Assembly (NCBI GenBank): GCA_041399085.1
Contig: JAWKTM010000020.1
Coordinates: forward strand, 1-64,000
Direction: 5' to 3'
Source of the DNA: JAWKTM01 sp041399085
Lineage (GTDB): Bacteria > Planctomycetota > Planctomycetia > Pirellulales > Pirellulaceae
Length of the DNA: 64,000 bases
The position numbers and the translations under genes are program-made. Positions 19,119-28,007 of the stretch are shown piece by piece. Each line of letters opens with the position of its first letter. Within the stretch, counting starts at the first letter, position 1. The notes under the pieces are model-generated. The model worked only from the letters and a program-made list of their open reading frames with translations, was not told the DNA's origin and did no database searches.

Positions 19119-19345
19119 TTGCGCATTGACGAGTCGAACGTCAACACTGTCGCATTAGACGACAACATTACCGAGTCGTGTTTGCGCATTGACGAGTCGC
19201 ATTTGCGCATCGACGAGTCGTGCTGCGCATTGACGAGTCGCATTTGGCATCGACGCCCCGAACGTCAACACTGTCGCATTAGACGACAACATTACCGAGT
19301 TGAGTTTGCGGCATTGACGAGTCGTGTTTGCGCATCGACGAGGCG
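19119..19345. repeat. Interspersed 18-bp and duplicated 40-bp repeats
   Basis: The phrase TTTGCGCATTGACGAGTCG and close variants occur about six times. A 40-bp segment containing AACGTCAACACTGTCGCATT and then AGACGACAACATTACCGAG appears twice, near 19137-19176 and 19260-19300, so the composite period is about 122 bp. Read on the minus strand it gives a DSSMRK peptide periodicity, but no ribosome site or sensible protein supports a gene. Confidence 0.8.
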
Positions 19346-19421
19346 AGTCGGTGCATTTCTAGCAGAAGTTGCCGCTGGAAAGCTTCGCGGGAGAATCGAG
19401 GGGTTCGGATGCCGCTGGTTT

Positions 19422-19743
19422 CGGCGAGGTCGGGAGACCTTCGCCGAGCGTGCCGGGAGACGTTCGCCGAGCGCGTCCGGAGACCGTCGCCGAGCCGATG
19501 CTAAGTCGTCCTCGTACTCAGCGAAGCGGTACTCGCACACGTACTCGCGACCCGGCTGAGAGATGAGGAGACCTTCGGTCGGTGGTTTCGGCGAGGTCGG
19601 GAGACCTTCGCCGAGCGCGCCGGGAGACCTTCGCCGAGAGCGTGCTATGTCGTACTCGCAAAGCGGTACTCGTACACGCTCGCGACCCGAGAGAGGTCAG
19701 GAGACCTTCGGTGGTTTCACGGCGAGGTCGGAGACCTACGCCG
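19422..19743. repeat. Hairpin repeat cluster (CGGCGAGGTCGGGAGACC type), three copies
   Basis: Copies of CGGCGAGGTCGGGAGACC followed by TTCGCCG lie at 19422-19446, 19589-19613 and (degenerate) 19720-19743. CGGCGA pairs with TCGCCG and GGTC with GACC around a GGGA loop. Each copy is followed by further CCGAGCG phrases. Between copies the phrase GCGGTACTCG...CACG...CTCGCGACCCG is repeated. Other family members are at 38331-38355 and 56302-56326. It behaves like a REP/BIME-type dispersed palindrome. Confidence 0.75.
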
Positions 19744-19823
19744 AGCGCGTCGGGGGCCGCTGCTTCGACCCCAGGCACGTGCGACTCAGGCAAACGCTCG
19801 CGATTTCAGGCACGCGGCGAACT

Positions 19824-20063
19824 CTATGGTGGGTCCAGGCCGCCGGGCGTGAACGGATTGCAGCGGATGATTCGCCAGATGCCTTTCAATGTGCCGCGCC
19901 AAGGGCCGTGCTTTTGAACAGCTTGGATAAAGTAGTTGCTGCACGACGGCGTGAAACGACAATGGCCGCCCAGAAACGGGCCGAGCGTCACTTGATACCC
20001 ACGCACCGCGACGATCAGCAGCCAGCTTGGCAGATCGCGCTTCAGCCAAAGCCAAGCCCGCAT
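19824..20063 (-). CDS. yidD: YidD membrane protein insertion efficiency factor
   Basis: This 79-aa YidD protein is a membrane-associated factor that assists YidC-dependent insertion. The family core is present: VRGYQVTLGPFLGGHCRFTP, then SCSNYFIQAVQKHG and CNPFTPGGLDPP. The conserved cysteines of CRFTPSCS are present. ATG 20063 overlaps the rnpA stop (TGATG) and follows GGAG, so translation is coupled to rnpA. The longer start at 20117 would overlap rnpA by 55 bp and is not needed. Confidence 0.93.
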   Translation of the reverse strand: MRAWLWLKRDLPSWLLIVAVRGYQVTLGPFLGGHCRFTPSCSNYFIQAVQKHGPWRGTLKGIWRIIRCNPFTPGGLDPP

Positions 20064-20500
20064 CAGGAGACTCCCGGCGATTCGGGCGGCGCGATTCGTT
20101 TGGCCAGTCGGCGACACAGCGTTCGCAGCGAGCGATCGATGGCGGACCCGGTGGGCGTGGCTCCGCGCCGCGGCCGGACAATCAAATCCAGATGTTGTGG
20201 CAATTCATGCTTCGCTCGCCGAAATGATTCGCGGATCAGCCGCTTCCAACGATTTCTCACCACGGCATTGCCCACTTTCCGAGACATCGACAGCCCCAAT
20301 CGCGGGCGTCCGAATGTGTTCGCGGCGGCGTTGACGACCAGCACGTCGTCGGCCGCGTAATGTTTGCCGCCAAAGACTCGGTTGAAATCGATCTGACTAC
20401 GAAGTCGCTGCGAACGTGGGAGTCGCTGATCCAGCGCGGCGGCGTTTCGCTCAATGTCTTGCTCGGAGTTGCCCGCGGGCTTATTCGATTTCATCGCCAT
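20063..20500 (-). CDS. rnpA: Ribonuclease P protein component
   Basis: This 145-aa basic protein is the protein subunit of RNase P, which with its RNA trims tRNA 5' leaders. The RNR-type motif is seen as SRKVGNAVVRNRWKRLIRESFR, following RLRSQIDFNRVFGGK. ATG 20500 (MAMKSN) or ATG 20494 are both possible; the gene overlaps the end of the preceding one-TM protein gene. yidD follows with a coupled start. The usual upstream partner rpmH is not at this locus. Confidence 0.93.
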   Translation of the reverse strand: MAMKSNKPAGNSEQDIERNAAALDQRLPRSQRLRSQIDFNRVFGGKHYAADDVLVVNAAANTFGRPRLGLSMSRKVGNAVVRNRWKRLIRESFRRAKHELPQHLDLIVRPRRGATPTGSAIDRSLRTLCRRLAKRIAPPESPGVS

Positions 20501-20843
20501 GCGTTCTAGCCGAAGCATCGGGATCGTCCAGTTTCACGAGCGGTTTGGCGGCCCAGTCGTCCGCGTCCAGCGGCGGGCGTCGGTCGCGCGGCGTGCGAAT
20601 CAACCGGCGAGTCATCCGCCCGGCCAGCCATGCGAACAGCAACAAACCGGCTCCCAAGATGATGATAAACAGCAGCAACAGAATGACGCGCGCACGCATC
20701 ATGGGCTCCAGCCGCTCGATCAGACGCCGAGGCTGCTCCGCCGATTGAGCCCAAATCGGCGCGGCCTGGATCACGTTGCCCGCCGTGGCTTCCGTCAGCA
20801 ACTCCAACGCACGGCCGGCTTGCGACAACGTTCGGCCTACCAT
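20481..20843 (-). CDS. Single-span membrane protein of unknown function
   Basis: This 120-aa protein has one strong transmembrane helix (VILLLLFIIILGAGLLLFAW, about residues 52-72). A basic flank follows (GRMTRRLIRTPRDRR), then a polar C-terminal tail. I recognise no domain. Its ATG overlaps the dnaJ-like stop by 7 bases, and its own end overlaps the rnpA start, so four genes from 21796 to 19824 form one tightly packed unit. The position suggests a role in envelope or protein biogenesis, but that is inference only. Confidence 0.7.
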   Translation of the reverse strand: MVGRTLSQAGRALELLTEATAGNVIQAAPIWAQSAEQPRRLIERLEPMMRARVILLLLFIIILGAGLLLFAWLAGRMTRRLIRTPRDRRPPLDADDWAAKPLVKLDDPDASARTHGDEIE

Positions 20844-21796
20844 CGCAAATCGCCGCGCGGTTGCTGCGCGTTCCGCTCGTTGAACTCCCGCAGCAACTCC
20901 TGGCTCCGCTCGTCCAATTCGGCTGGCATCACGATTCGCATTTCCGCATACAAATCGCCGGGCGGCGAACTTTGCACGCCGTGCCCTTTCACTCGCAATC
21001 GTTTGCCGGAAGAAGTTCCGGGCGGAATCGTCAGCGTGATGGTTCCCTTCGGCGTCGGCACGTCGACCTTCGCACCCAAAGCCGCTTCGGCCACCGTGAT
21101 CGGCACCGGGATCGTCAGGTCGGCGCCTTGACGCGTGATCGTGGCGTGCGGTTTCACTTGCACCGTAATCAAGATATCGCCGGGCGTGCCGCCGCCGGGA
21201 CTTGGTTCGCCCTGGCCTCGCACGCGGATCTTCTTGCCGCTTTCGATGCCGGCGGGAATCTTTACAGAGATCGACTCGGTTTTGCCCGACGGTCGACGAA
21301 CGGTCAACCGCGTCTCGCCGCCGGTCACCGCCGTTTGGAATGGCACTTCGATCGAATGTTGCAAGTCGGCTCCACGCATCGGCGGCCGACGACGCTGGCG
21401 GCCTTGGCCCGCCGAGCCCGCGCCGGCGGCTCCGCCCAAAATCTGCTCGAAAAAATCGGGAAAGCCGCCTTCAAAGCCGCGTTCGCCGCGTTGGCCGAAG
21501 AGCTGGCTGAAGTCAACTTCCTCGAACCCCGGCGCCGCGCCCGAATAATTCCATTGCGGTCCGCCCGGCCCGGCCGATTCAAACGAGCTGCCGTAGCGAT
21601 CGTACATCTCGCGTTTTTGCGCGTCGTTCAGCACTTCGTAAGCCTGCTGAATCTTTTGAAACTTCTCCTTGGCGGTTTTGTCGTCCGGGTTCATGTCCGG
21701 ATGATATTTCCGAGCCAGTTCGCGATACGCTTTTTGGATCTGCTTCGGAGTCGCATCGCGAGGCACACCCAAGGTTTTGTAAAAGTCTTCCGCCAT
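20837..21796 (-). CDS. DnaJ/CbpA-type J-domain co-chaperone
   Basis: This 319-aa protein has an N-terminal J domain (residues 1-70) with the HPD motif in ARKYHPDMNPDD, a Gly/Phe-rich linker (residues 70-125), and DnaJ C-terminal substrate-binding domains (GGETRLTVRRPSGKTESISV, LRVKGHGV, GDLYAEM). It lacks the CXXCXGXG zinc repeats of true DnaJ, so it is CbpA-like (type B). Such proteins stimulate DnaK and hold unfolded clients. It is the first gene of the overlapping cluster that includes rnpA and yidD. Confidence 0.9.
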   Translation of the reverse strand: MAEDFYKTLGVPRDATPKQIQKAYRELARKYHPDMNPDDKTAKEKFQKIQQAYEVLNDAQKREMYDRYGSSFESAGPGGPQWNYSGAAPGFEEVDFSQLFGQRGERGFEGGFPDFFEQILGGAAGAGSAGQGRQRRRPPMRGADLQHSIEVPFQTAVTGGETRLTVRRPSGKTESISVKIPAGIESGKKIRVRGQGEPSPGGGTPGDILITVQVKPHATITRQGADLTIPVPITVAEAALGAKVDVPTPKGTITLTIPPGTSSGKRLRVKGHGVQSSPPGDLYAEMRIVMPAELDERSQELLREFNERNAQQPRGDLRW

Positions 21797-21939
21797 GCGT
21801 GTTGTCGTGGTGTCGAAGTGGATTGCGTGCGATCGCGGTTGGAAAGTCGGCGGCCGCGTGAGTTCCGCGTGGTTCGCCTTATTCTAAGAACCACTTCCCG
21901 AAACCGACAAGCGACTGGGGGCGATCGTTGGTCGGCTTA

Positions 21940-24228
21940 TCAGAACTCTTGCCGCTCGATGTAGAAGCAGGCGATTCCGAGGACCACGACGATAAACGCC
22001 GCACCGCTCCAGACCGGAGCCCACGGTTCGAGCTGCTGGCGTTTGCTTTGGGCGTCGCCGCTGACAAACGGCAAGTCGACCGTGGTTTCGTCCGTCAGCA
22101 GATACTGGATCGTGTTGTTCAGTTCGGCCGGCTTCGGAAACACCGTGTAGATCGGCATCAATATCCATTCATAGATCCATTCGATGCGCGAAACGTTGGG
22201 CCGCCAAGATTGTTGCCGCGCGAAGTTTTTCGCATCGTAGGACGCCACGCGCGTGCCGTGGCTGGCGACCAGCAACTGGCCCGAGCGGTCGAAGACGGCG
22301 GCCGACACATCGCCTTGACCGTCGACGCGTGGTCGCGTCGCATGGCCGCCTTGCACGTCCAGCATCCACACTTGGCCGTCCTGATAGACAATCGCCACTT
22401 GATTGCCATCGGGCGAAGCGGAAAGAAATCGAGGTTTTGACCTTTCCACGGGCTGCAATTCCGTGCGTGGTTCCAGCGTCTCTTCGTTTAACAACAACAG
22501 TTTGCCATCGGTGCGAGCGACTACGACCGTTTCGCCGGCATAGGCGAGCACCACGTTGTCGTTCTCCTCGCTGGGAAGTTCGCGCGACACCAGATTTTCA
22601 TAACGACCTTTTTCGCCACGTCGCAAGACATCCACAATGCCCTCATGGTAGATCGCTAGGTTGCCCGACGCAGGTTCACGAGCGGCCGCGGCCGGCGAAT
22701 TGAGGTTCATCGACGCCGGACCAACTCGTTCGAACTCGGGACCGCTGGCCATCGGCAATTGAAATCCAAACAGACTCACACCGGGCGAATCGTCATCCGG
22801 CAACCGATCCAAGCGAAACACGCCTTCGTCGCCGATCGCGAGCAACTTGCCGTCGGCGTCTTGCAACAATGCGAAGGTGCCGCGTGGCAAGGACGGCCCA
22901 TCCGTTCGCTGCCAACCATTGTCGCGCACGGCGACTTGCAGATTGGATCCCATCATTACCATGCCGCCGAACCCCGCGTTGCGCAATCGCGCCGCCATCA
23001 GCCGATCGCCTTCCGAGTCATACACCGGTCCCAGCGTTCGCACACCTCCCGGCGGACCATTGTTAAGGAAGATATCATCCCAGTCTCGCCGCTCTTCGTT
23101 CCATTGTTTTGTCACGCCCCGTTCATCCACCGCGATCAACGTATCGCCGGCCTCCACCAGATTCACGATCCGCAACGGTTCGACGAAGAAGGATTCAATG
23201 ATCCCCTTGCTCGTATTTAGTGCATTGCAAAAGAAACGAAAAGGCAATCGTTAGAACGACCGCCACCACCGCGTTTCGCCAAATCGCGCCAATCAATGCG
23301 GACACGACGTAATAGATCACAAACAAAGACAAGAAGATTCCGGAATGCACTTCAGCATCCCTTGATTCCAAATCCCGAATCGCCAGCCGGCAATGATCCA
23401 CAAACCGACGACCAGGTAAGTGACGCAGACAAACACAAAGGCGCAACCGCCCAACACCCGCGTGACATACAGCAGCGACCGAGAGACAGGCTTGCTGAGC
23501 AATAAATGCAGCGAACCCGGCTGGAACATTTGTGGAATGATAGGGGCCGTGACCAAGATACCGGCGATCAGCGCGACCCAACCCAATAACAGATTCATTA
23601 AGAGCGTGAGAGCGACGCGTTCGATGAGGCTATCCATCTGCGACTTCGTGAGCGGTAGGCCAGGCGTCATGTCGAGCATCGCGTAGGTAATAATGATCGA
23701 TTCCCGCGGCCGCGATTGCAGTTGATCGCGATAGTTGGCTTCCAAAAGCAGGCGATTGCGGCGAGCGAGTTCGAGATCGCTGAGACTATCGGCCTCACGA
23801 TCGAGCAACTCGCGCAGCTCGCTTCTTATCGTGGCATCTTCCCACGAGTCGGCATCATATAGGTCGCGTCGGTGGACCAACTTGTTTAACTGTTCGGTCA
23901 GCAGTTGTGCCGTGCGAAATCGTTCCCGGCCACGGACTTCACGCGTCACGAGACTTGTCAATTCCTCTTGCGCCGGTTGGTCGAACAACGACCAAATCCG
24001 ATGGCCGGGCGAAGGTTCGTCCGCCTCGAACTCGCGTCGCAGATTTTGCACAAAGCGTTTAGCGTCTCGAAACTCGAACGTGGAAAACTCGGTCACCAAA
24101 TCCATTCGGTAGCCAAGCGGCGCGAGCGACAGCAGAACGAGGGTGATCAGTACTAACAAAACCCAGAGCACGCGAGACACGAGGGCTTCGCGGAAGGCGT
24201 CTCGCAGAATTGTCCAATAAGGTCGCAT
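21940..24228 (-). pseudogene. ABC-2-type transporter permease, frameshifted
   Basis: One gene of about 760 codons is split over three frames. The 5' part (from ATG 24228, MRPYWTILRDAFREAL) has an N-terminal membrane helix, a soluble helical stretch and three transmembrane segments, and ends in the wrong frame after MLKCIP near 23345. A short middle frame continues SLFVIYYVVSALIGAIWRN. The third frame resumes NALNTSKGIIESFFVEPLRI and ends WSGAAFIVVVLGIACFYIER. A one-base deletion near 23340 (CCGGAATC) and a one-base insertion in the TTTT run near 23245 account for this. The large periplasmic part reads like a beta-propeller. It lies 76 bp downstream of the ATPase at 24305-25270 and must be its membrane partner. 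Confidence 0.8.
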
Positions 24229-24304
24229 CAATGGGGCTCGTGTTGCTTCGCGTATGGGATCTAAGTGAGAGCGGGACCGCCGAAAGCGATCGACAGTCGC
24301 GATG

Positions 24305-25270
24305 TTAGGAAGTCGACTCAGCGTTATTGCCTAACAGATTCAAGAATGCGTCTTCCAGCGTAACTCGTCGGCGATGAATGGCGACGATGCTGATTTGACG
24401 CTGACGCAGGCGATCGATCAGAGAATCCACGGCCGTTTGGTCATTGGCAAATACCGTCAAGCGCCAATTGCCATTGGCCGCCTGTTGAAAGCTGCGAATG
24501 GCATCCGCCGAGATCAACTCGCGAATCGTCGATTCGTCGCCGATCAACTCCAATTCCAGTTCCAATTCGCGCGAAGTATGGGCCGCCAGTTCATCGACGC
24601 TGCCGATTCCACGCAACTGGCCTTTGTCCAAAATCGCCACGCGATCGCAGACCAATTCGACTTCTTGCAGCAGGTGGCTGTTCAGGAAGATCGTCTTGCC
24701 TTCGCGTTTGAGCGTTTGCAACACCGACCGCATTTGGGCTCGCGCGACCGGATCGAGTCCATCGGTCGGCTCGTCCAGGATCAGCATGTCCGGGTCGTGC
24801 AGCAACGCTTGGGCCAGTCCCAATCGCTGTAACATGCCCTTCGAGTATTTGCGAATCGGATCGCGTTCGCGTCCGGCCAGGCCGACGATCTTCAGCAACT
24901 CGTCACGACGTCGCCGCACTTGTCCCGGCGACAACCCGCTCAGGCCACCGTAATACTCGAGGGCCGAAACGCCCGTGTGATGACGCGGGATGACGAGATG
25001 TTCGGGCAGATAGCCGATGCGTCGTCGGCTAGCGCGATTTCCGGCGCGGCGTCCAAATACTTGCGCGACGCCTTCGCTCTTGCGAATGATGCCGAGCAGA
25101 ATCTTGACGAACGTCGTCTTTCCGGCACCGTTCGGTCCCAGCAGGCCGAAGATTTCCCCCGCGGCAACTTGCAGCGAGATCCCCTTCAACGCCTCGAATT
25201 GCCGGCTCACCAGCCAGCCATCGCGATATCGCTTGCGAAGCCCGTCGACTTCGATTGCAGTGGTTGTCAT
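24305..25270 (-). CDS. ABC transporter ATP-binding protein
   Basis: This 321-aa ATPase is of the ABC-2 exporter type. Walker A is GPNGAGKTT (about residues 45-53), the signature is YSKGMLQRLGLAQAL, Walker B is MLILDEPTDGLDP and the switch histidine is in FLNSHLLQEVE. The C-terminal 90 residues (ELELELELIGDES onward) form the extra domain common in the CcmA/DrrA-like group. The permease gene follows directly. The substrate cannot be told from sequence. Confidence 0.9.
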   Translation of the reverse strand: MTTTAIEVDGLRKRYRDGWLVSRQFEALKGISLQVAAGEIFGLLGPNGAGKTTFVKILLGIIRKSEGVAQVFGRRAGNRASRRRIGYLPEHLVIPRHHTGVSALEYYGGLSGLSPGQVRRRRDELLKIVGLAGRERDPIRKYSKGMLQRLGLAQALLHDPDMLILDEPTDGLDPVARAQMRSVLQTLKREGKTIFLNSHLLQEVELVCDRVAILDKGQLRGIGSVDELAAHTSRELELELELIGDESTIRELISADAIRSFQQAANGNWRLTVFANDQTAVDSLIDRLRQRQISIVAIHRRRVTLEDAFLNLLGNNAESTS

Positions 25271-25516
25271 AGAAATGTTTTCGAAATCGACCGAAGCGGA
25301 AAAAGAACATAAGCGGTTAGACGCTGGGGTGTTTCGACTGCGCCCAACAGATTTTGGAACTTGCCGTCAATTGTGACCTCACATTGCCTGTGATCGTGGC
25401 AAGGCGACTGACGGCACGAAGACGCTACGTTTCGGGGCCAAGCCAGATCGCCCGGAAAGTCATACCCGCGTCGTTCCGAAATGGTTGTCGCAAAAAGGAA
25501 TCGAAGTTTAAGGCCA

Positions 25517-26422
25517 CTATTTCTCGCTTTGCTGCCGTGTTGCGAGCCGCTGCTGGAGTTCGCGCAATTGCCGTTCGAGTTGTTCACGCGTCATTTCAAA
25601 CAATTCGTTTTCTGACGACTCGGAGTCGCCCAGCATCGACTGCAGCATTTGAATTTTGCCGGCAACAAGGCCTTTTTCCAAACCAAGTCGCTCGAATGAC
25701 GTGACATAGGTCATCCCGTGTTTCCTTTCAAAATCTTCGAATTCGATTGCGAACCTAATATCAAGATCGGGAGGCAAGCTCATCATCCAATCAATCAAGC
25801 GGAATAGCTCGCGGATTTGTGGCGAAGGCTTTCCGCTTTGATGCAAACGTCGAAATAATTGCATCTTGTAGTCGAATCGATCCAGCGGTTGATCTCGCGT
25901 CCGCAATGCTCCGAGATGTGCCAGAATCAAAGTTGCAAAGGGATTTGCGGAATTGTCGAGCTCCGACGATCGGGACTCAAAGTCAAGCAACTTGACAACA
26001 GGGAACTGAAACTCGACTTTGCACCCCAATACATCTTGACGCAGTGAGTTTGGCCGCCAGTGGGGGTCGTCGTCGCCGAGAACCGCCAAGCTTACGACAG
26101 GCTTATTGTACTTGTCCTTGATGCGATAAAAATAGACAAACATCCGTTCGGCAAATCCCGAGACGGCCTGACTTTGAATCTCCGAATGAATCAGAATCCA
26201 CTCGTTCTGACCTGATTGCAGGCGAACTTCGACCAATTTGTCGACAAACCGCGTCCCGACCCCAGCGACCGGAGCAATCTGCTGCAACTCTTTGTCTAGC
26301 ATTTTCGGCGGGGCACTCCAATCAATCGCCTCGTGTATGGCAGGGAAGCAGATTCGCAAGAACGGTTCAAAGAACGCATCCCAGGCTTCTTTCCATGGAG
26401 AGTCATAGTTGTCCTTTCGCAT
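25517..26422 (-). CDS. Rpn/PD-(D/E)XK-type nuclease family protein
   Basis: This 301-aa protein begins MRKDNYDSPWKEAWDAFFEPF at ATG 26422, with GGGA upstream. It resembles the Rpn family of recombination-promoting nuclease/putative transposase proteins. The segment FVDKLVEVRLQ...WILIHSEIQSQ fits the D...ExQ/ExK core of that nuclease fold, and MFVYFYRIKDKYNKPVVSLAVL follows the usual pattern. The C-terminal part is helical and coiled-coil-like (ENELFEMTREQLERQLRELQ). Such genes are often mobile or multicopy. A broken relative lies at 33595-34403. No terminal inverted repeats were found. Confidence 0.75.
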   Translation of the reverse strand: MRKDNYDSPWKEAWDAFFEPFLRICFPAIHEAIDWSAPPKMLDKELQQIAPVAGVGTRFVDKLVEVRLQSGQNEWILIHSEIQSQAVSGFAERMFVYFYRIKDKYNKPVVSLAVLGDDDPHWRPNSLRQDVLGCKVEFQFPVVKLLDFESRSSELDNSANPFATLILAHLGALRTRDQPLDRFDYKMQLFRRLHQSGKPSPQIRELFRLIDWMMSLPPDLDIRFAIEFEDFERKHGMTYVTSFERLGLEKGLVAGKIQMLQSMLGDSESSENELFEMTREQLERQLRELQQRLATRQQSEK

Positions 26423-26525
26423 GGTGCAATTGGCTCCCGTCGGAAGTTCCTTGTCTGAATTTGTTGGGAGCGTTCCGAAGTGATTACGCTTCAGGCTCTT
26501 GGACCGAATTAAGGTGTGACGACAG

Positions 26526-27836
26526 CTAATTGGCTGCGATTCCAGTTGCCTGGCTCTCAACAGCCGCATTTATCAGGGCCAACACTTCGTGATCCGCTGG
26601 ATAATCCGAGGGGAGAAATGCACGTAGCGGTATGGGGACTTCATCCATGCGATAGGCCGTGCCCGGCCGATGGACTCCGTAGATTGCCGTGGTGAATTGA
26701 ACGGCGGTAGTCGGGAGCGGCGACTGCGTGGGGTAATCCAGGGCGACCACGGGAATCGTTTGCAAGTGGGCTTGGGCTTTTGGCGAAAAGTCGGCCACGC
26801 CCTCGGCGCCTACCAGCAGGCATGCGTCAACCTCGCCACGTTCCAGCAGATCGTTCGCCGAGTACTCGCCGGGATTGAAACGCGGATAGCCGCGCGACAA
26901 ATTCACGCTAAAGGGAAAGCCTGTCTGCCAGCAGAGCACACTGTCCGCGCCGGTCACGTCGCCAGGGATTCGCATGCGTTTGGCGCTGAATCGAGCATGC
27001 GCGTTCACATCCGTCACCAGTCTCAACAGCGCTTCCACATTTCGATGTCCCGTGCGAGCGCGGGCGAGGCCGAGCCCAAAGAACACGACGCCGTAACGAC
27101 ATGTGGTCATGCGATTCGCCAGGTCGCGCAACGGGTCGAGCGGAATGCCGACCGAGTTTTCAATGGCAATTGGCTGTCCTTGCACCAAACATCGCAGCGT
27201 CCAAATCGCTTCGAAATCCAGTTCGCCATTTATGGGAAGAAACAGATCGGCGGAGCGAGCCGTAGGCGTTTCTCGCTCGTCGATGACCACGATCGTTCGA
27301 TCCTCTCGACCAGAGATGAACATTCCGGCGGCTTCGCCCGAATATCGCTGCAGGTGCCGCGGATGGCTTGTCAGCGGATCGGCTTTCCAAAAGATCACCA
27401 GATCGGATCGATTCTTCACTTCGCCGAGCGAACAGGTCGATTCGCCGACTTCTTGGATCGCCATGATCGATGGCGCGTGGCACTGCGAGGCAGTGGTATC
27501 GATGTAGGCTTGCAACCGGTCGGCCAACCGCACGGCGGCGCGTTGCCCCGGCGTGCTGCTACGCGACAGGCCGTAGATCAACGGGGCTCGTGCGGTCGAG
27601 AGTATCTTCGCCGCGGTCGCCGTTGCCGCTTCGAGCGTTGTCGCATGACCTTCGATCGAGGCGACGGGCGGTTGGCATTTGCCCAGTGATTGAAACCAAG
27701 GATCGGCCAACGGGCACGGCGGTTCGATGGCCGTCACGGATTGGCCGCAAACCGACACGCGAAGATCGTCGCAGACACAACCGCACAGCGTGCAGGCAAT
27801 GTCGTGAAACTCGCGGTTCTCAAGCGTGGCGGGCAT
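26526..27836 (-). CDS. fhcB: Formylmethanofuran dehydrogenase-like subunit B (FhcB)
   Basis: This 436-aa protein belongs to the FmdB/FwdB/FhcB family, the molybdopterin-fold subunit of formylmethanofuran dehydrogenase or, in bacteria, of the formyltransferase/hydrolase complex of the tetrahydromethanopterin C1 pathway. The N-terminus has CTLCGCVCDDL, a cysteine cluster, and the pterin-site region has TTASQCHAPS. The rest follows the family (SDLVIFWKADPLTSHPRH, LPINGELDFEAIW, GVVFFGLGLARARTGHRNVE). ATG 27836 gives the natural N-terminus; its ribosome site is weak. It is divergent from the radical SAM gene at 28008. The other fhc subunits are not in the window. Confidence 0.88.
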   Translation of the reverse strand: MPATLENREFHDIACTLCGCVCDDLRVSVCGQSVTAIEPPCPLADPWFQSLGKCQPPVASIEGHATTLEAATATAAKILSTARAPLIYGLSRSSTPGQRAAVRLADRLQAYIDTTASQCHAPSIMAIQEVGESTCSLGEVKNRSDLVIFWKADPLTSHPRHLQRYSGEAAGMFISGREDRTIVVIDERETPTARSADLFLPINGELDFEAIWTLRCLVQGQPIAIENSVGIPLDPLRDLANRMTTCRYGVVFFGLGLARARTGHRNVEALLRLVTDVNAHARFSAKRMRIPGDVTGADSVLCWQTGFPFSVNLSRGYPRFNPGEYSANDLLERGEVDACLLVGAEGVADFSPKAQAHLQTIPVVALDYPTQSPLPTTAVQFTTAIYGVHRPGTAYRMDEVPIPLRAFLPSDYPADHEVLALINAAVESQATGIAAN

Positions 27837-28007
27837 CGGCGGTTGGTCGGAGCGGGGAGGACTTCGTCGGACTCTCACCGACCGATTATGACTTTGAAGG
27901 GTTCCCGCCGGTACCCGGTGTGGAAAGAGTGCCTGGGCGAGTCACATCGTCCGCGGTTTGCTAAGGTAAAGCAACTGGCCGCCCGCTCGCACGTTTCGAG
28001 AACGGAT

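Larger units (their letters stand above)
18700..19823. other. Gene-free, repeat-rich region
   Basis: About 1.1 kb has no convincing gene. Roughly 18700-19060 shows no feature I can name. 19080-19350 holds short interspersed repeats and 19400-19760 holds hairpin repeats (listed separately). The open frames here are explained by repeat periodicity and lack ribosome sites. Confidence 0.6.

Noticed and set aside
19028..19243. Minus-strand ORF with DSSMRK repeats
   Set aside because: The peptide repetition follows from the DNA repeat, and no ribosome site or homologous domain was seen.
19119..19345. Possible CRISPR array
   Set aside because: Repeat units are short and variable, spacers are not of uniform length, and no cas genes are in the window.
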